Assembly: GCA_020025545.1 (NCBI GenBank)
Contig: JAHHRX010000008.1
Coordinates: 9,146 to 73,145, forward strand
DNA: 64,000 nucleotides
Direction of reading: 5' to 3'
Source of the DNA: Oscillospiraceae bacterium
GTDB taxonomy: Bacteria > Bacillota > Clostridia > Oscillospirales > Oscillospiraceae
Below the pieces are notes generated by a model. The model saw only the letters and a list, made by a program, of their open reading frames with translations. It was not told the origin of the DNA and did not search any database. Shown here one piece after another: positions 7,716 to 15,331 of this stretch; position 1 is the stretch's first letter, and each line of letters begins with the position of its first letter. The position numbers were made by a program, and so were the translations under genes.

Positions 7716-9710
7716 ATGAAAGTGAAAATGATCCAAATTGACCCCAGCATGGCCCCGTTTCAGGGAGACCTGGAGCTTAGGATGCGCAATTTTAAGAATA
7801 CGAAAAAGGCGTTGCTTTCCGGGCAGAAGAATTTGGCAGATTTTGCAAACGGACACCTTTTTTACGGATTCCATCAGACAAAAAGCGGTTGGGTTTACCG
7901 GGAGTGGGCCCCGGCTGCCGAAGCTATGTATCTAACAGGTGATTTCTGCAACTGGGAGCGCCATGCCTATCCTATGGAGCGGAAGGAAAACGGCGTTTTT
8001 GAGCTGACCCTCAAGGGAAAGAATGCACTGAAGGAAGGACAGCGTGTTATGGCAATTGTAGTCCATAACGGTACGGAGCTGGATCGCATTCCTCTGTACG
8101 CGACCCGTGTGGTGCAGGATCCCGAAACCTTTGGGTGGAGCGCAGTCGTTCACAAAATGGAGGATTTCCCCTGGACGGATGCAGGATTCAAGCCTCAGAA
8201 GAACCTCTTTATTTATGAGTGCCACATCGGTATGGCGCAGGAAGAGGGGAAGGTCGGTACATACAATGAATTCCGGGAAAACATCCTGCCTCGTGTCAAA
8301 GAGCTGGGCTATAATACCTTGCAGATCATGGCAATTATGGAGCACCCTTATTACGGCTCCTTTGGCTATCAGGTTACGAATTTCTTTGCCGCATCGTCCC
8401 GCTACGGTATGCCGGAAGATCTCAAAATGCTGATTAACACCGCCCATGAAATGGGCATCGCGGTGCTGCTGGATGTGGTGCATTCCCACGCAGCCAAGAA
8501 TACCCGTGAGGGCATCAATGAATTTGACGGCACAGCTTACCAATTCTTCCATGACGGTGCGAAGGGCAACCATGCCGCATGGGACACCAAATGCTTTAAC
8601 TATGGCAAGCACGAAGTCATTCATTTCCTTCTGTCGAACCTTAAGTTCTGGATGGATGAATACCATTTTGACGGATTCCGTTTTGACGGCGTGACCTCTA
8701 TGCTCTACCATGATCACGGCCTCGGAACCGCTTTTGACAGCCCTGAAAAGTATTTCTCCATGAATACGGATACCGAAGCCGTTACCTACCTGCAGCTGGC
8801 CAATGACATGGTGAAGAAGGTGAACCCCCATGCAATTATGATCGCAGAGGATATGTCTGCCATGCCCGGCCTGTGCCTGCCGATTTCCGCAGGCGGCATA
8901 GGTTTTGACTACCGGCTGGCTATGGGTGAGCCGGATATGTGGATTCGCCTTCTCAAAGAGAAGAAGGATGAATACTGGGACTTTAACAAGATTTATTATG
9001 AACTGGCAAACCGCCGCCCCGGAGAAAAGGTGATCGGTTACTGTGAATCCCACGATCAGGCGCTGGTGGGGGACAAGACCCTTATGTTCCGCCTGTGCGA
9101 TCAGGAAATGTACTGGGCAATGGATGCCAATAACAGCAGCGCTATCATCGACCGCGGCATGGCCTTGCACAAGATGCTGAGAATGCTTACCATGAGTTTG
9201 GGCGGCGAAGGATATCTGACCTTTATGGGCAATGAGTTCGGCCATCCGGAATGGATTGACTTCCCAAGAGAGGGCAACGGCTGGAGCTATCACTACTGCC
9301 GCCGCCAGTGGAGCCTGGCGGACAATCCGAATCTTAAGTACCATTTCCTGAGGGACTTTGATCGGGATATGGTGGATAATGCCAAAAAGTGCAAAGTATT
9401 GAACAGTCAGGATCATCAGCTTCTGGTTCATAACAGTGACCATGTCCTTGCCTACCAGAAGGGTGCAGCTACCTATATCTACAATTTTGACCCCACCAGA
9501 TCCTATGACGGATATTTGGTTCCTGCGGCTGAGGAAGGGGATTACGATGTGATCATGGCCTCTGATGATTTCTGCTACGGTGGTCACGGACGGATTGCAC
9601 ACCAGACCTACACGGCTACCAGACAGCCGGATGGCCGAGTGGGCTTCCAGATCTATCTGCCCAGCAGAACCGCCATCATGCTGAAGAGAAAGCCTGTACG
9701 CAGCAAGTAA
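7716..9710 (+). CDS. glgB: 1,4-alpha-glucan branching enzyme of the eukaryotic type (GH13)
   Basis: The 664-residue protein resembles animal and plant glycogen or starch branching enzymes more than E. coli GlgB. Diagnostic stretches are YGSFGYQVTNFFAASSRYG, FDGVTSMLYHDHG and GNEFGHPEWIDFP. A carbohydrate-binding module 48 lies at about residues 60-160. The GH13 catalytic motifs follow: DVVHSH (252), GFRFDG with the nucleophile aspartate (about 323), AEDM with the acid glutamate (376) and ESHDQA (443). It would introduce alpha-1,6 branches into glycogen. It stands alone, with no glycogen synthase or phosphorylase nearby. An ATG at 7707 overlaps the AAAGG site, so 7716 is preferred. A TACAAT -10 sequence lies at 7671-7676. 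Confidence 0.93.
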   Translation: MKVKMIQIDPSMAPFQGDLELRMRNFKNTKKALLSGQKNLADFANGHLFYGFHQTKSGWVYREWAPAAEAMYLTGDFCNWERHAYPMERKENGVFELTLKGKNALKEGQRVMAIVVHNGTELDRIPLYATRVVQDPETFGWSAVVHKMEDFPWTDAGFKPQKNLFIYECHIGMAQEEGKVGTYNEFRENILPRVKELGYNTLQIMAIMEHPYYGSFGYQVTNFFAASSRYGMPEDLKMLINTAHEMGIAVLLDVVHSHAAKNTREGINEFDGTAYQFFHDGAKGNHAAWDTKCFNYGKHEVIHFLLSNLKFWMDEYHFDGFRFDGVTSMLYHDHGLGTAFDSPEKYFSMNTDTEAVTYLQLANDMVKKVNPHAIMIAEDMSAMPGLCLPISAGGIGFDYRLAMGEPDMWIRLLKEKKDEYWDFNKIYYELANRRPGEKVIGYCESHDQALVGDKTLMFRLCDQEMYWAMDANNSSAIIDRGMALHKMLRMLTMSLGGEGYLTFMGNEFGHPEWIDFPREGNGWSYHYCRRQWSLADNPNLKYHFLRDFDRDMVDNAKKCKVLNSQDHQLLVHNSDHVLAYQKGAATYIYNFDPTRSYDGYLVPAAEEGDYDVIMASDDFCYGGHGRIAHQTYTATRQPDGRVGFQIYLPSRTAIMLKRKPVRSK

Positions 9711-9731
9711 AACTTGCCAGAATGAAAATCG

Positions 9732-9759
9732 CCCCCTGTGCCACTTTTGACACAGGGGG
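9732..9759. terminator. Hairpin after glgB
   Basis: CCCCCTGTG (9732-9740) pairs with CACAGGGGG (9751-9759). There is no good T-run on the plus side and a modest one on the minus side, so it may serve as a two-way terminator. Confidence 0.6.
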
Positions 9760-9902
9760 TGATTGGCTTTGCGGCAGTAGGAACAGCGTGGTTATGCAGT
9801 CATGCAGAAAGCTGCATAAAAGGACTGCCGCCCCGCCGGCACGGAAAATGAAATGCAAACACACTTGGCAGGGGAGCGTGCGTGTCTGCTGTTAATTTTT
9901 AA

Positions 9903-9940
9903 GAAAAAGAAAAAGGCATCGGTCAAATTGACCGATGCCT
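9903..9940 (-). terminator. Terminator of tRNA-Pro(GGG)
   Basis: Read on the minus strand, AGGCATCGGTCAA pairs with TTGACCGATGCCT and is followed by a T-rich tail, directly after the tRNA 3' end. Confidence 0.85.
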
Positions 9941-9941
9941 T

Positions 9942-10018
9942 TGGTCCGAGTGACTGGATTCGAACCAGCGGCCTCTTGAACCCCATTCAAGCGCGATACC
10001 AAACTTCGCCACACCCGG
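9942..10018 (-). tRNA. tRNA-Pro, anticodon GGG
   Basis: The minus strand folds as a full cloverleaf of 74 bases plus an encoded CCA. The acceptor CCGGGTG pairs with CACTCGG. The D-arm is GCGA/TCGC, the anticodon stem CTTGA/TCAAG with loop ATGGGGT (anticodon GGG), and the T-arm GCTGG/CCAGT around TTCGAAT. It decodes proline CCC and CCU. Confidence 0.95.
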
Positions 10019-10049
10019 ATATTTGCTTGCGTCTCACGACAGCTTCCAT

Positions 10050-10078
10050 ATAATAACACACTGTTCGCGAAAATGCAA
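10050..10078 (-). promoter_or_regulatory. Promoter of tRNA-Pro(GGG)
   Basis: On the minus strand TTGCAT (10078-10073), 17 bases and TATTAT (10055-10050) lie about 30 bases before the tRNA. Confidence 0.7.
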
Positions 10079-10106
10079 GCATTATTTTTAATTTTTTTTA
10101 ATTTTT

Positions 10107-10325
10107 TTATTCGCCCGGATCAGCCTTGATTACCTTGCCCAGATTCCAGAGACTGGCAACCTTTTGCTCGGCCACTTTTTTCTCTTCATCGTTGCTGTAT
10201 TCCACATATACGGTGTGGCTGCCGCAATCGGCGCATTCAATCTGAACGCTCCAGCCGCCCTCGTGAACCATATATCCAGCCCCGCGGCAGCAGGGGCATT
10301 CTTCCAGTTCGATCATATCATCCAT
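10107..10325 (-). CDS. Small zinc-ribbon protein, Lar-like
   Basis: This 72-residue acidic protein has two CxxC pairs (CPCCRGAG and CADCG) that should hold one zinc ion. The pattern resembles Lar-family (restriction alleviation) zinc ribbons and similar small clostridial proteins, but the real function is not known. It begins 12 bases after the radical-SAM-associated gene and is probably the last gene of that minus-strand transcript. Confidence 0.65.
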   Translation of the reverse strand: MDDMIELEECPCCRGAGYMVHEGGWSVQIECADCGSHTVYVEYSNDEEKKVAEQKVASLWNLGKVIKADPGE

Positions 10326-10336
10326 AGTAAAACTCC

Positions 10337-10996
10337 TTATCTGAAGATATTTCCTTCCAAATCGTAGATCTCCATGCGGCAGCAGGAGGAAAAGCTGGGG
10401 CTGAGAGCAGGCAGATAGCGCTCGATGGCTCCGGTCAGCTGAGCAGGGTTCAGGGTCGGATTCTGGCAGCAGATACGCGCATCCAGAACAACGGTATTTG
10501 CATCCTGCAGGGAAACCGAAAGAGAGCGAATCATGGGAATGATGTCCTGCTCTTTCGTGCCGTTTTTGCTGTGCTTCTCCATCAGCAGGCTTTCCTGCTG
10601 AAAAAGTGCTTCTATCTGAGAAACCGCAGAAGGATCTACCCCGTTATCATACTCTAAAGTTACCTTGCAGTCAAGCAGGGAAAGATTCTTAATCTTTGCA
10701 CCGCTGTCATAAACGCTGAGGATACGGACGCCGTCCACAAGAGCACTGTTAAGACGGGAGCAGATTTCCTCACAGGAGATCTGTTCGCCGACCAAATCAA
10801 AATCCAGCAGTTCGCAATGGCTTTCCACGCCTACCGAGAGGGGCAGGGCAATGGAAACCGAGGGGCGGGGGTTATAGCCGTGGGTATGGGTCAGGGGAAG
10901 CCCTGCACGCTTGAAGGCCCGCTGAAAGAGCCGCATAAGATCCAGGTGGGAAATATAGATAGCATTCCCCGTTTTTTCAAAAAGCAGTCTAGGCAT
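10337..10996 (-). CDS. Radical-SAM-associated protein (DUF2344 / TIGR03936 type)
   Basis: The 219-residue protein begins MPRLLFEKTGNAIYISHLDL and contains GLPLTHTHGYNPRPSVSIALPL, typical of the DUF2344 family. This family always accompanies, or is fused to, the large radical SAM protein encoded just upstream. The start at 10996 overlaps the stop of that gene by 8 bases, showing translational coupling. A longer reading frame to 11047 exists but runs through the coding end of the neighbour. The role is unproven, possibly RNA or ribosome modification. Confidence 0.8.
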   Translation of the reverse strand: MPRLLFEKTGNAIYISHLDLMRLFQRAFKRAGLPLTHTHGYNPRPSVSIALPLSVGVESHCELLDFDLVGEQISCEEICSRLNSALVDGVRILSVYDSGAKIKNLSLLDCKVTLEYDNGVDPSAVSQIEALFQQESLLMEKHSKNGTKEQDIIPMIRSLSVSLQDANTVVLDARICCQNPTLNPAQLTGAIERYLPALSPSFSSCCRMEIYDLEGNIFR

Positions 10997-12824
10997 CGCA
11001 CAGAGCCTCCTTGAGAAGTTTGTTTGCGCCGCAGCCTGCACAGCCATGACGGCAGTCCGGCGTTACCAGTCCTGCATAGGCTTGCTTCCGCTCCCGGAGC
11101 AGGAATTTTTTGCTGACTCCCACATCAATGGGATCCCAGGGCAGGATTTCATCCTCACTGTAACCACGAACGGTGTAGAAATCAGGGTCGATGCCGCACT
11201 TCTCAAAAGCGTCCAGCCAGTAGGAATTATTAAAATATTCGTCCCATCCGTCAAGCTTGGCACCATTTTTGGTAGCTTCCTCAATGACAGGCCCCAAACG
11301 GCGGTCGCCGCGGGCAAAAACAGCTTCCAAACGGCTGAGATCCGGTGCGTGATAGTCGTATTCCACGGATTTGGAATAAAAGTGGCTCTTGAGGAGCTTG
11401 CACCGCCGCAGATATTCCTCCGGGGTGATTTGCTTTTCCCACTGGAAGGGTGTGTGGGGCTTGGGTACAAAATAGGCAGTTGCTACATGAACCCGCAGTC
11501 CGCGCTTGCGATTGACTGCATTTTCCTTCCATGCCTGAATCACTTTGTATACAAGCTCTGCAATCCCCAGCACATCTTCATCGGTTTCCGTGGGAAGACC
11601 CAGCATAAAGTATAGCTTCACATTGGACCAGCCGCCGGCAAAGGCGTTAGCGCAGGTGGTAAGAATCTCGTCTTCTGTCAGATTCTTGTTGATAACATCC
11701 CGCAGGCGCTGTGTTCCTGCCTCCGGCGCAAAAGTAAGACCGCTTTTGCGGACGGTTTGCAGACGGTCCATGAGCTCCCGAGAGAAATTATCTGCCCGCA
11801 GAGAGGGAACGGAAAGACTGACCCGATTCTGTTCGCAGTAAGGAATCATCTCATCCGTCAGTTCCCGGAGTCCACGATAGTCGGAGGTGGAAAGACTGGA
11901 AAGGGTGATTTCGTTAATGCCGGAATTTTCCAGCGTTTCCACAGCCTGACGGTAAAGCAAATCCGGGCTTTTTTTCCGTACCGGACGGCAGGAGAAGCCT
12001 GCCTGACAGAAGCGGCACCCACGAATACAGCCCCGGAACACCTCCAGATTGGCCCGGTCGTGAACGATCTCCGTGGAGGGAACGATCATTTTTGTGGGGT
12101 AGTAGGACTTGTCCAGATTTTCGATGATACGCTTGGTGATAGTCTTGGGGGCACCGTTCAGAGGAACAATGGCGGCAAGGGTGCCGTCTTCATTGTATTC
12201 ATGGCGATAAAAAGAGGGAACATAGACACCGTCGATTTTTGCAGCTTCCTGCAAAAACTGCTCTTTGCTCCAGGATTCCTGCTTGGCTTTGTCATAGAGA
12301 GAAATAATTTCTACGGTGCTTTCCTCGCCCTCGCCCAAAGAGAAGAAATCCACAAAGTCCGCAAGAGGCTCCGGGTTAAAGGTACATACACCGCCGGCAA
12401 ACACCATGTTCCTGAGCCCATGCCGCTGAGAGGCGTGGAGCGGAACTTCTGCCAGACGGAGCATGTTGAGAATGTTGGAATAGGACATTTCATAGCCGAT
12501 GGTGAAGCCGATCATGTCGAAGTCCTTCACAGGATCCTGACTTTCCAGTGCCCAGAGCGGAAGGCTGTTTTCCTTCATGGCCTGCTCCATATCTCCCCAG
12601 GGGGTGAAAACCCGCTCGCACCAAACGCCGTCCATTTCATTCATAACACCGTAGAGAATCCGCATACCCACATTGGACATACCGATTTCGTAGGTATCCG
12701 GGAAACAGAAAGCCACCCGCACACGAATATCCTCTAAGTTTTTCTTGATTTCGTTGAATTCGCCGCCTGTGTACCGCGCCGGTTTTTGCACAGTTGGCAG
12801 GATCCGCTTCAGTAATTCGGTCAT
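10989..12824 (-). CDS. B12-binding-like radical SAM protein (TIGR03960 type)
   Basis: The 611-residue protein has an N-terminal region of the B12-binding-like radical SAM group with RVAFCFPDTYEIGMSNVGMR. The iron-sulfur and SAM cysteines follow in CIRGCRFCQAG (CxxxCxxC) near residue 265. A C-terminal cysteine cluster, CRHGCAGCG, may hold a second cluster. The family is widespread in Clostridia and its substrate is unknown. It is paired with the DUF2344 partner downstream, as in most genomes. Confidence 0.88.
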   Translation of the reverse strand: MTELLKRILPTVQKPARYTGGEFNEIKKNLEDIRVRVAFCFPDTYEIGMSNVGMRILYGVMNEMDGVWCERVFTPWGDMEQAMKENSLPLWALESQDPVKDFDMIGFTIGYEMSYSNILNMLRLAEVPLHASQRHGLRNMVFAGGVCTFNPEPLADFVDFFSLGEGEESTVEIISLYDKAKQESWSKEQFLQEAAKIDGVYVPSFYRHEYNEDGTLAAIVPLNGAPKTITKRIIENLDKSYYPTKMIVPSTEIVHDRANLEVFRGCIRGCRFCQAGFSCRPVRKKSPDLLYRQAVETLENSGINEITLSSLSTSDYRGLRELTDEMIPYCEQNRVSLSVPSLRADNFSRELMDRLQTVRKSGLTFAPEAGTQRLRDVINKNLTEDEILTTCANAFAGGWSNVKLYFMLGLPTETDEDVLGIAELVYKVIQAWKENAVNRKRGLRVHVATAYFVPKPHTPFQWEKQITPEEYLRRCKLLKSHFYSKSVEYDYHAPDLSRLEAVFARGDRRLGPVIEEATKNGAKLDGWDEYFNNSYWLDAFEKCGIDPDFYTVRGYSEDEILPWDPIDVGVSKKFLLRERKQAYAGLVTPDCRHGCAGCGANKLLKEALCDA

Positions 12825-12851
12825 AACCGTACCCCTTTACATATATTAGCT

Positions 12852-13439
12852 CTATTGTACCCTTGGTTCGGACGCTTTGCAAGAAATTTTTCCGATTTTC
12901 CTTCTGCGCCAGAGCAAAACAGCGGCTAATATCGGGAGAAATCTCAGTCCCATCCGGATGATGGCATAAAAGCAGAGCAGGAGCAACAAAACAATCATGC
13001 ACTTTTCCGTGAGCGACACAATTTTTGAGGCAATTTTCGGCGGAAAGAGAATGGAAGCGCCGCAGCGCAGCACCCGCCCGCCGTCCAGCGGAAACAGAGG
13101 CAGCAGGTTATAAAGGCCATGGAAGACTCCGCAGATAGCAAGCCGCGGGAAACGGCGGCAGAGCAAGATAAGAAGCAGAGAGCCACAGGGGCCTGCGGCG
13201 GCACAGAGAAGTTCCCGGGAACAGGGGAGAGGGGTGAAGTCCATTTTTGCCCCGCCTGCGGTGACGGTGAGTCGGCGGACTTTTCCGCCGGCGAGATAAA
13301 TCGCAGCTATGTGACATAATTCGTGAAAGCCTGCGGATAAGATAACAGCAGCAGCCCAAGGAAGGGGCAGCAGCATAAACAGGGCGGCCAGCAGAAAAAA
13401 GGCGCCAGGGCTAACGCTTACGGATATTTTATTCTTCAT
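12852..13439 (-). CDS. M50 membrane metalloprotease resembling SpoIVFB
   Basis: A 195-residue intramembrane protease with four or more hydrophobic segments. The zinc-binding HELCH (HExxH) lies in GFHELCHIAAIYLAGG and the third-ligand motif is LFPLDGGRVLR. In sporulating Firmicutes this size and pattern fit SpoIVFB, which cleaves pro-sigma-K in the mother cell. No SpoIVFA-type inhibitor gene is adjacent, so the assignment stays at family level. The start overlaps the preceding small membrane-protein gene by 11 bases. An in-frame ATG four codons upstream is also possible. Confidence 0.75.
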   Translation of the reverse strand: MKNKISVSVSPGAFFLLAALFMLLPLPWAAAVILSAGFHELCHIAAIYLAGGKVRRLTVTAGGAKMDFTPLPCSRELLCAAAGPCGSLLLILLCRRFPRLAICGVFHGLYNLLPLFPLDGGRVLRCGASILFPPKIASKIVSLTEKCMIVLLLLLCFYAIIRMGLRFLPILAAVLLWRRRKIGKISCKASEPRVQ

Positions 13440-13707
13440 AGGCGCCTGCAAGCACTTCCTGACAGAAAGCTGTCATCGCGTTGTAGAAACCTTCCCCGTT
13501 TTGCAAAAGCTCTGCCATATGTTCTGCGGCGGCAGCGGTTACCTCCGGGTCTCCGGGCAGCATTTTCACCAGACAGCCTTGCCCCCAAAGGACACAGGAA
13601 AGCACCAGTGCTATAAAAGCCAGCAGCAGCGCCTTGGGGAGATGAGGACTTTTGCCTTTCAGCTGAGTCTTGCGGATAGTTTGCGTGTAGTCAATTCGGT
13701 AAGCCAT
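13429..13707 (-). CDS. Small single-pass membrane protein, unknown function
   Basis: The 92-residue protein has a basic N-terminus (MAYRIDYTQTIRKTQLKGK), one membrane segment at about residues 26-45 (ALLLAFIALVLSCVLWGQGC) and an outside acidic tail. It starts at 13707 after GGAGGGATTACT. The reading frame continues further upstream only by running antisense through the tRNA gene. It overlaps the M50 protease gene and may be a partner or regulator of that protease. I do not recognise the family. Confidence 0.65.
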   Translation of the reverse strand: MAYRIDYTQTIRKTQLKGKSPHLPKALLLAFIALVLSCVLWGQGCLVKMLPGDPEVTAAAAEHMAELLQNGEGFYNAMTAFCQEVLAGAYEE

Positions 13708-13780
13708 AGTAATCCCTCCGCTTAAACCTATGCGGACAGGCAAAAAACAATCACAAGAATGGAAAAAACCATGGGGGTAC

Positions 13781-13809
13781 TTGACAATGCAGCAAATTTT
13801 CATTATAAT
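13781..13809 (+). promoter_or_regulatory. Promoter of tRNA-Pro(CGG)
   Basis: Perfect consensus: TTGACA (13781-13786), 17 bases, TATAAT (13804-13809), 11 bases before the tRNA. Confidence 0.92.
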
Positions 13810-13820
13810 ACATGGGCTAT

Positions 13821-13897
13821 CGGGGTGTGGCGAAGTTTGGTATCGCGCTTGGTTCGGGTCCAAGAGGCCTCGGGTTCGAATCCCGACACTCCGACCA
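13821..13897 (+). tRNA. tRNA-Pro, anticodon CGG
   Basis: A full cloverleaf of 74 bases with an encoded CCA. The acceptor CGGGGTG pairs with CACTCCG, the anticodon stem is CTTGG/CCAAG and the loop TTCGGGT carries anticodon CGG. It decodes proline CCG. It shares the whole D-arm region with tRNA-Pro(GGG) at 9942-10018. Confidence 0.95.
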
Positions 13898-13900
13898 GAT

Positions 13901-13949
13901 AAGTACGCTGACAAGGATACAGTGTGTGTCCCTGTCAGCGTACTTTTTT
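13901..13949 (+). terminator. Terminator of tRNA-Pro(CGG)
   Basis: AAGTACGCTGACA pairs with TGTCAGCGTACTT across a loop of about 19 bases and ends in six T. Confidence 0.9.
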
Positions 13950-13999
13950 ATCTAAAAATCACCCGTGGGGCTGGATCCCGGTTCTGTCATTTTTGAAAC

Positions 14000-14115
14000 T
14001 TGTTGCAGATGTGCAACAAAGAATATTTATTGTGTTAGCGAATTTATTGGCATATCCATAACTATATTTGTTGTTATGGTGAAAAACATAAATTTTTGTT
14101 GCATGGCTGCAACAA
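14000..14115. promoter_or_regulatory. Two copies of a TTGTTGCA-N4-TGCAACAA palindrome
   Basis: Copies lie at 14000-14019 and 14096-14115. Each is a perfect 8+8 inverted repeat with a 4-base centre, and both are followed by AG. They are 96 bases centre to centre, close to nine helical turns. The otherwise AT-rich 320-base gap between the tRNA terminator and the DtxR-like gene holds no plausible coding region. These look like paired operator sites, protein unknown. Confidence 0.6.
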
Positions 14116-14199
14116 AGTTATGGTTGCAAAGCTTTCAATATTATGATATTGTATCTCCGTTAACGGATGCTGTGGTATACGGCATGCAAATTACGAAAC

Positions 14200-14222
14200 A
14201 GACCGAGCAATCGGTCTTTTTA
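14200..14222 (+). terminator. Hairpin with T-run inside the leader of the DtxR-like gene
   Basis: AGACCGA (14200-14206), GCAA loop, TCGGTCT (14211-14217), then TTTT. It could end an upstream transcript or attenuate the regulator gene. A weak promoter, TTGCAA-N17-TATTGT (14124-14152), lies just before it. Confidence 0.6.
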
Positions 14223-14231
14223 AAGGAACGA

Positions 14232-14251
14232 AAGTTAGCTTAGGCTAACTT
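14232..14251. promoter_or_regulatory. Operator AAGTTAGC-N4-GCTAACTT before the DtxR-like gene
   Basis: A perfect 8+8 palindrome with centre TTAG. Its core TTAGC-N4-GCTAA recurs between the -35 and -10 of the heme operon promoter at 15156-15169. The location between leader hairpin and start codon suggests autoregulation of the downstream regulator. Confidence 0.7.
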
Positions 14252-14271
14252 CTTGGAAGGAAGGGACTTTT

Positions 14272-15105
14272 TTGCTGGAAATACCTGAGGCACTGAAATT
14301 CAGAATTATGATGTGCCTGCTTATGTCAAACCCCTCCAGCTGTACGGTTACCGAAATTTCCCGTACATTAAAGGAAAAGAAGTATACCATCACACGTTTT
14401 ATGAGCCGCATGGAGCAGGAGGGCTTAATTGATCGTTCTGCTGCGCGTGCTCCGGTACTGACACAAAAGGGGCGTGCTCAGGCAGAACACTATCAGGAGC
14501 GTGTAAGTCTGGCACAGAATTATCTTCTCTATAAGGGAATGGATATGGAACATGCCAGAGAGGATGCCTGCCTGTGGGCATTATACGGTTCGGATGCGCT
14601 GATGGATATGATTCGTAACAGCGATGAACGATATCGGATCAAGCAGGAGTTAAGGGATAAGAAAAGCTATAACGGTTCCGTATTTTGCAGAAAACTAAAG
14701 GATGGTTCCTATACATTCCCTTTTATTATTTATCGGGAGCATGTAAAAGATAATGATAACATCTCCATGGCGAACAATGGGTTTGCGCATCCTTGTACAC
14801 TGCATGTGGAAAACGGGGAAGGCGTGATTCGACTTCGGATACTTCCGATGCTTCAGAAGTCGGTAGTAAACGGAAAACTGCTGGATGGCAGGGTTACAAA
14901 GCTGGAGTATCTGGATTCCGGACGATTTGTGAGTGCGGAAATTCACGGCGAGATGATCTCTTTTCCGGCCAGCGTCCTTACTTTTATCAACCTTGGAACA
15001 GGAGCAGACCAGATTCTGCACGGCAGTGTGTGCCTTAGGATACAGTGTACCTGCGGCGGTGCCCATGCGGCGGAGCCAAAGGCGCTGTTTACGATCTTGA
15101 TTTAG
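14272..15105 (+). CDS. DtxR-family winged-helix regulator with altered metal site and novel C-terminal domain
   Basis: The 277-residue protein begins with a winged helix (residues 1-75; TVTEISRTLKEKKYTITRF then RMEQEGLIDR) and a dimerisation stretch like that of DtxR (LAQNYLLYKGM... REDACLWALYGSDAL). By eye the DtxR ligand C102 is kept as C100, but H79, E83, H98, E105 and H106 appear as V, Q, R, A and L. The remaining 150 residues match no domain I know and end with a CLRIQCTCGG cysteine cluster. The start is TTG 14272 after GGAAGGAAGGG. It sits before a heme uptake operon and shares its operator, so it is the likely local repressor. The effector may not be ferrous iron. Confidence 0.75.
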   Translation: MLEIPEALKFRIMMCLLMSNPSSCTVTEISRTLKEKKYTITRFMSRMEQEGLIDRSAARAPVLTQKGRAQAEHYQERVSLAQNYLLYKGMDMEHAREDACLWALYGSDALMDMIRNSDERYRIKQELRDKKSYNGSVFCRKLKDGSYTFPFIIYREHVKDNDNISMANNGFAHPCTLHVENGEGVIRLRILPMLQKSVVNGKLLDGRVTKLEYLDSGRFVSAEIHGEMISFPASVLTFINLGTGADQILHGSVCLRIQCTCGGAHAAEPKALFTILI

Positions 15106-15145
15106 CAATTGTGACCGTGTACAAAACCCCAAAATCGGCGCTGTT

Positions 15146-15175
15146 TTTCCAGCGGTTAGCGTACGCTAATATAAT
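15146..15175 (+). promoter_or_regulatory. Promoter of the heme uptake operon
   Basis: TTTCCA (15146-15151), an 18-base spacer and a consensus TATAAT (15170-15175). A long leader of about 150 bases follows, without a convincing coding region. Confidence 0.7.
15156..15169. promoter_or_regulatory. Operator TTAGC-GTAC-GCTAA in the heme operon promoter
   Basis: A perfect 14-base palindrome filling most of the spacer between -35 and -10, the classical position for a repressor that blocks RNA polymerase. It shares both half-sites and spacing with the palindrome at 14235-14248. Confidence 0.8.
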
Positions 15176-15331
15176 CCGGGGCGGGGCTTTTACATATGAA
15201 AAGACAGGGGCGGTACGCTCTTATCTTCCATAATAATCCGTTAATACTTGGGAGGGGTGTGCCCATTACTGAGCCGATCACGGTAAACAAATGAAAAAAT
15301 CTAACCCCCGGGAGGGGAGAAAGGAAACGAA

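Noticed and set aside
9903..9940. GGTCAAATTGACC as a CtsR-like operator
   Set aside because: The repeat is the stem of the tRNA-Pro(GGG) terminator with a T-rich tail; clp genes are far away.
13708..13914. N-terminal extension of the small membrane-protein frame upstream of 13707
   Set aside because: It reads antisense through tRNA-Pro(CGG) and its promoter; the ribosome site GGAGGGATTACT supports the start at 13707.
15196..15294. A 32-codon frame in the leader of the heme operon (MKRQGRYALIF...)
   Set aside because: No convincing ribosome site, no recognisable composition, and length expected by chance.
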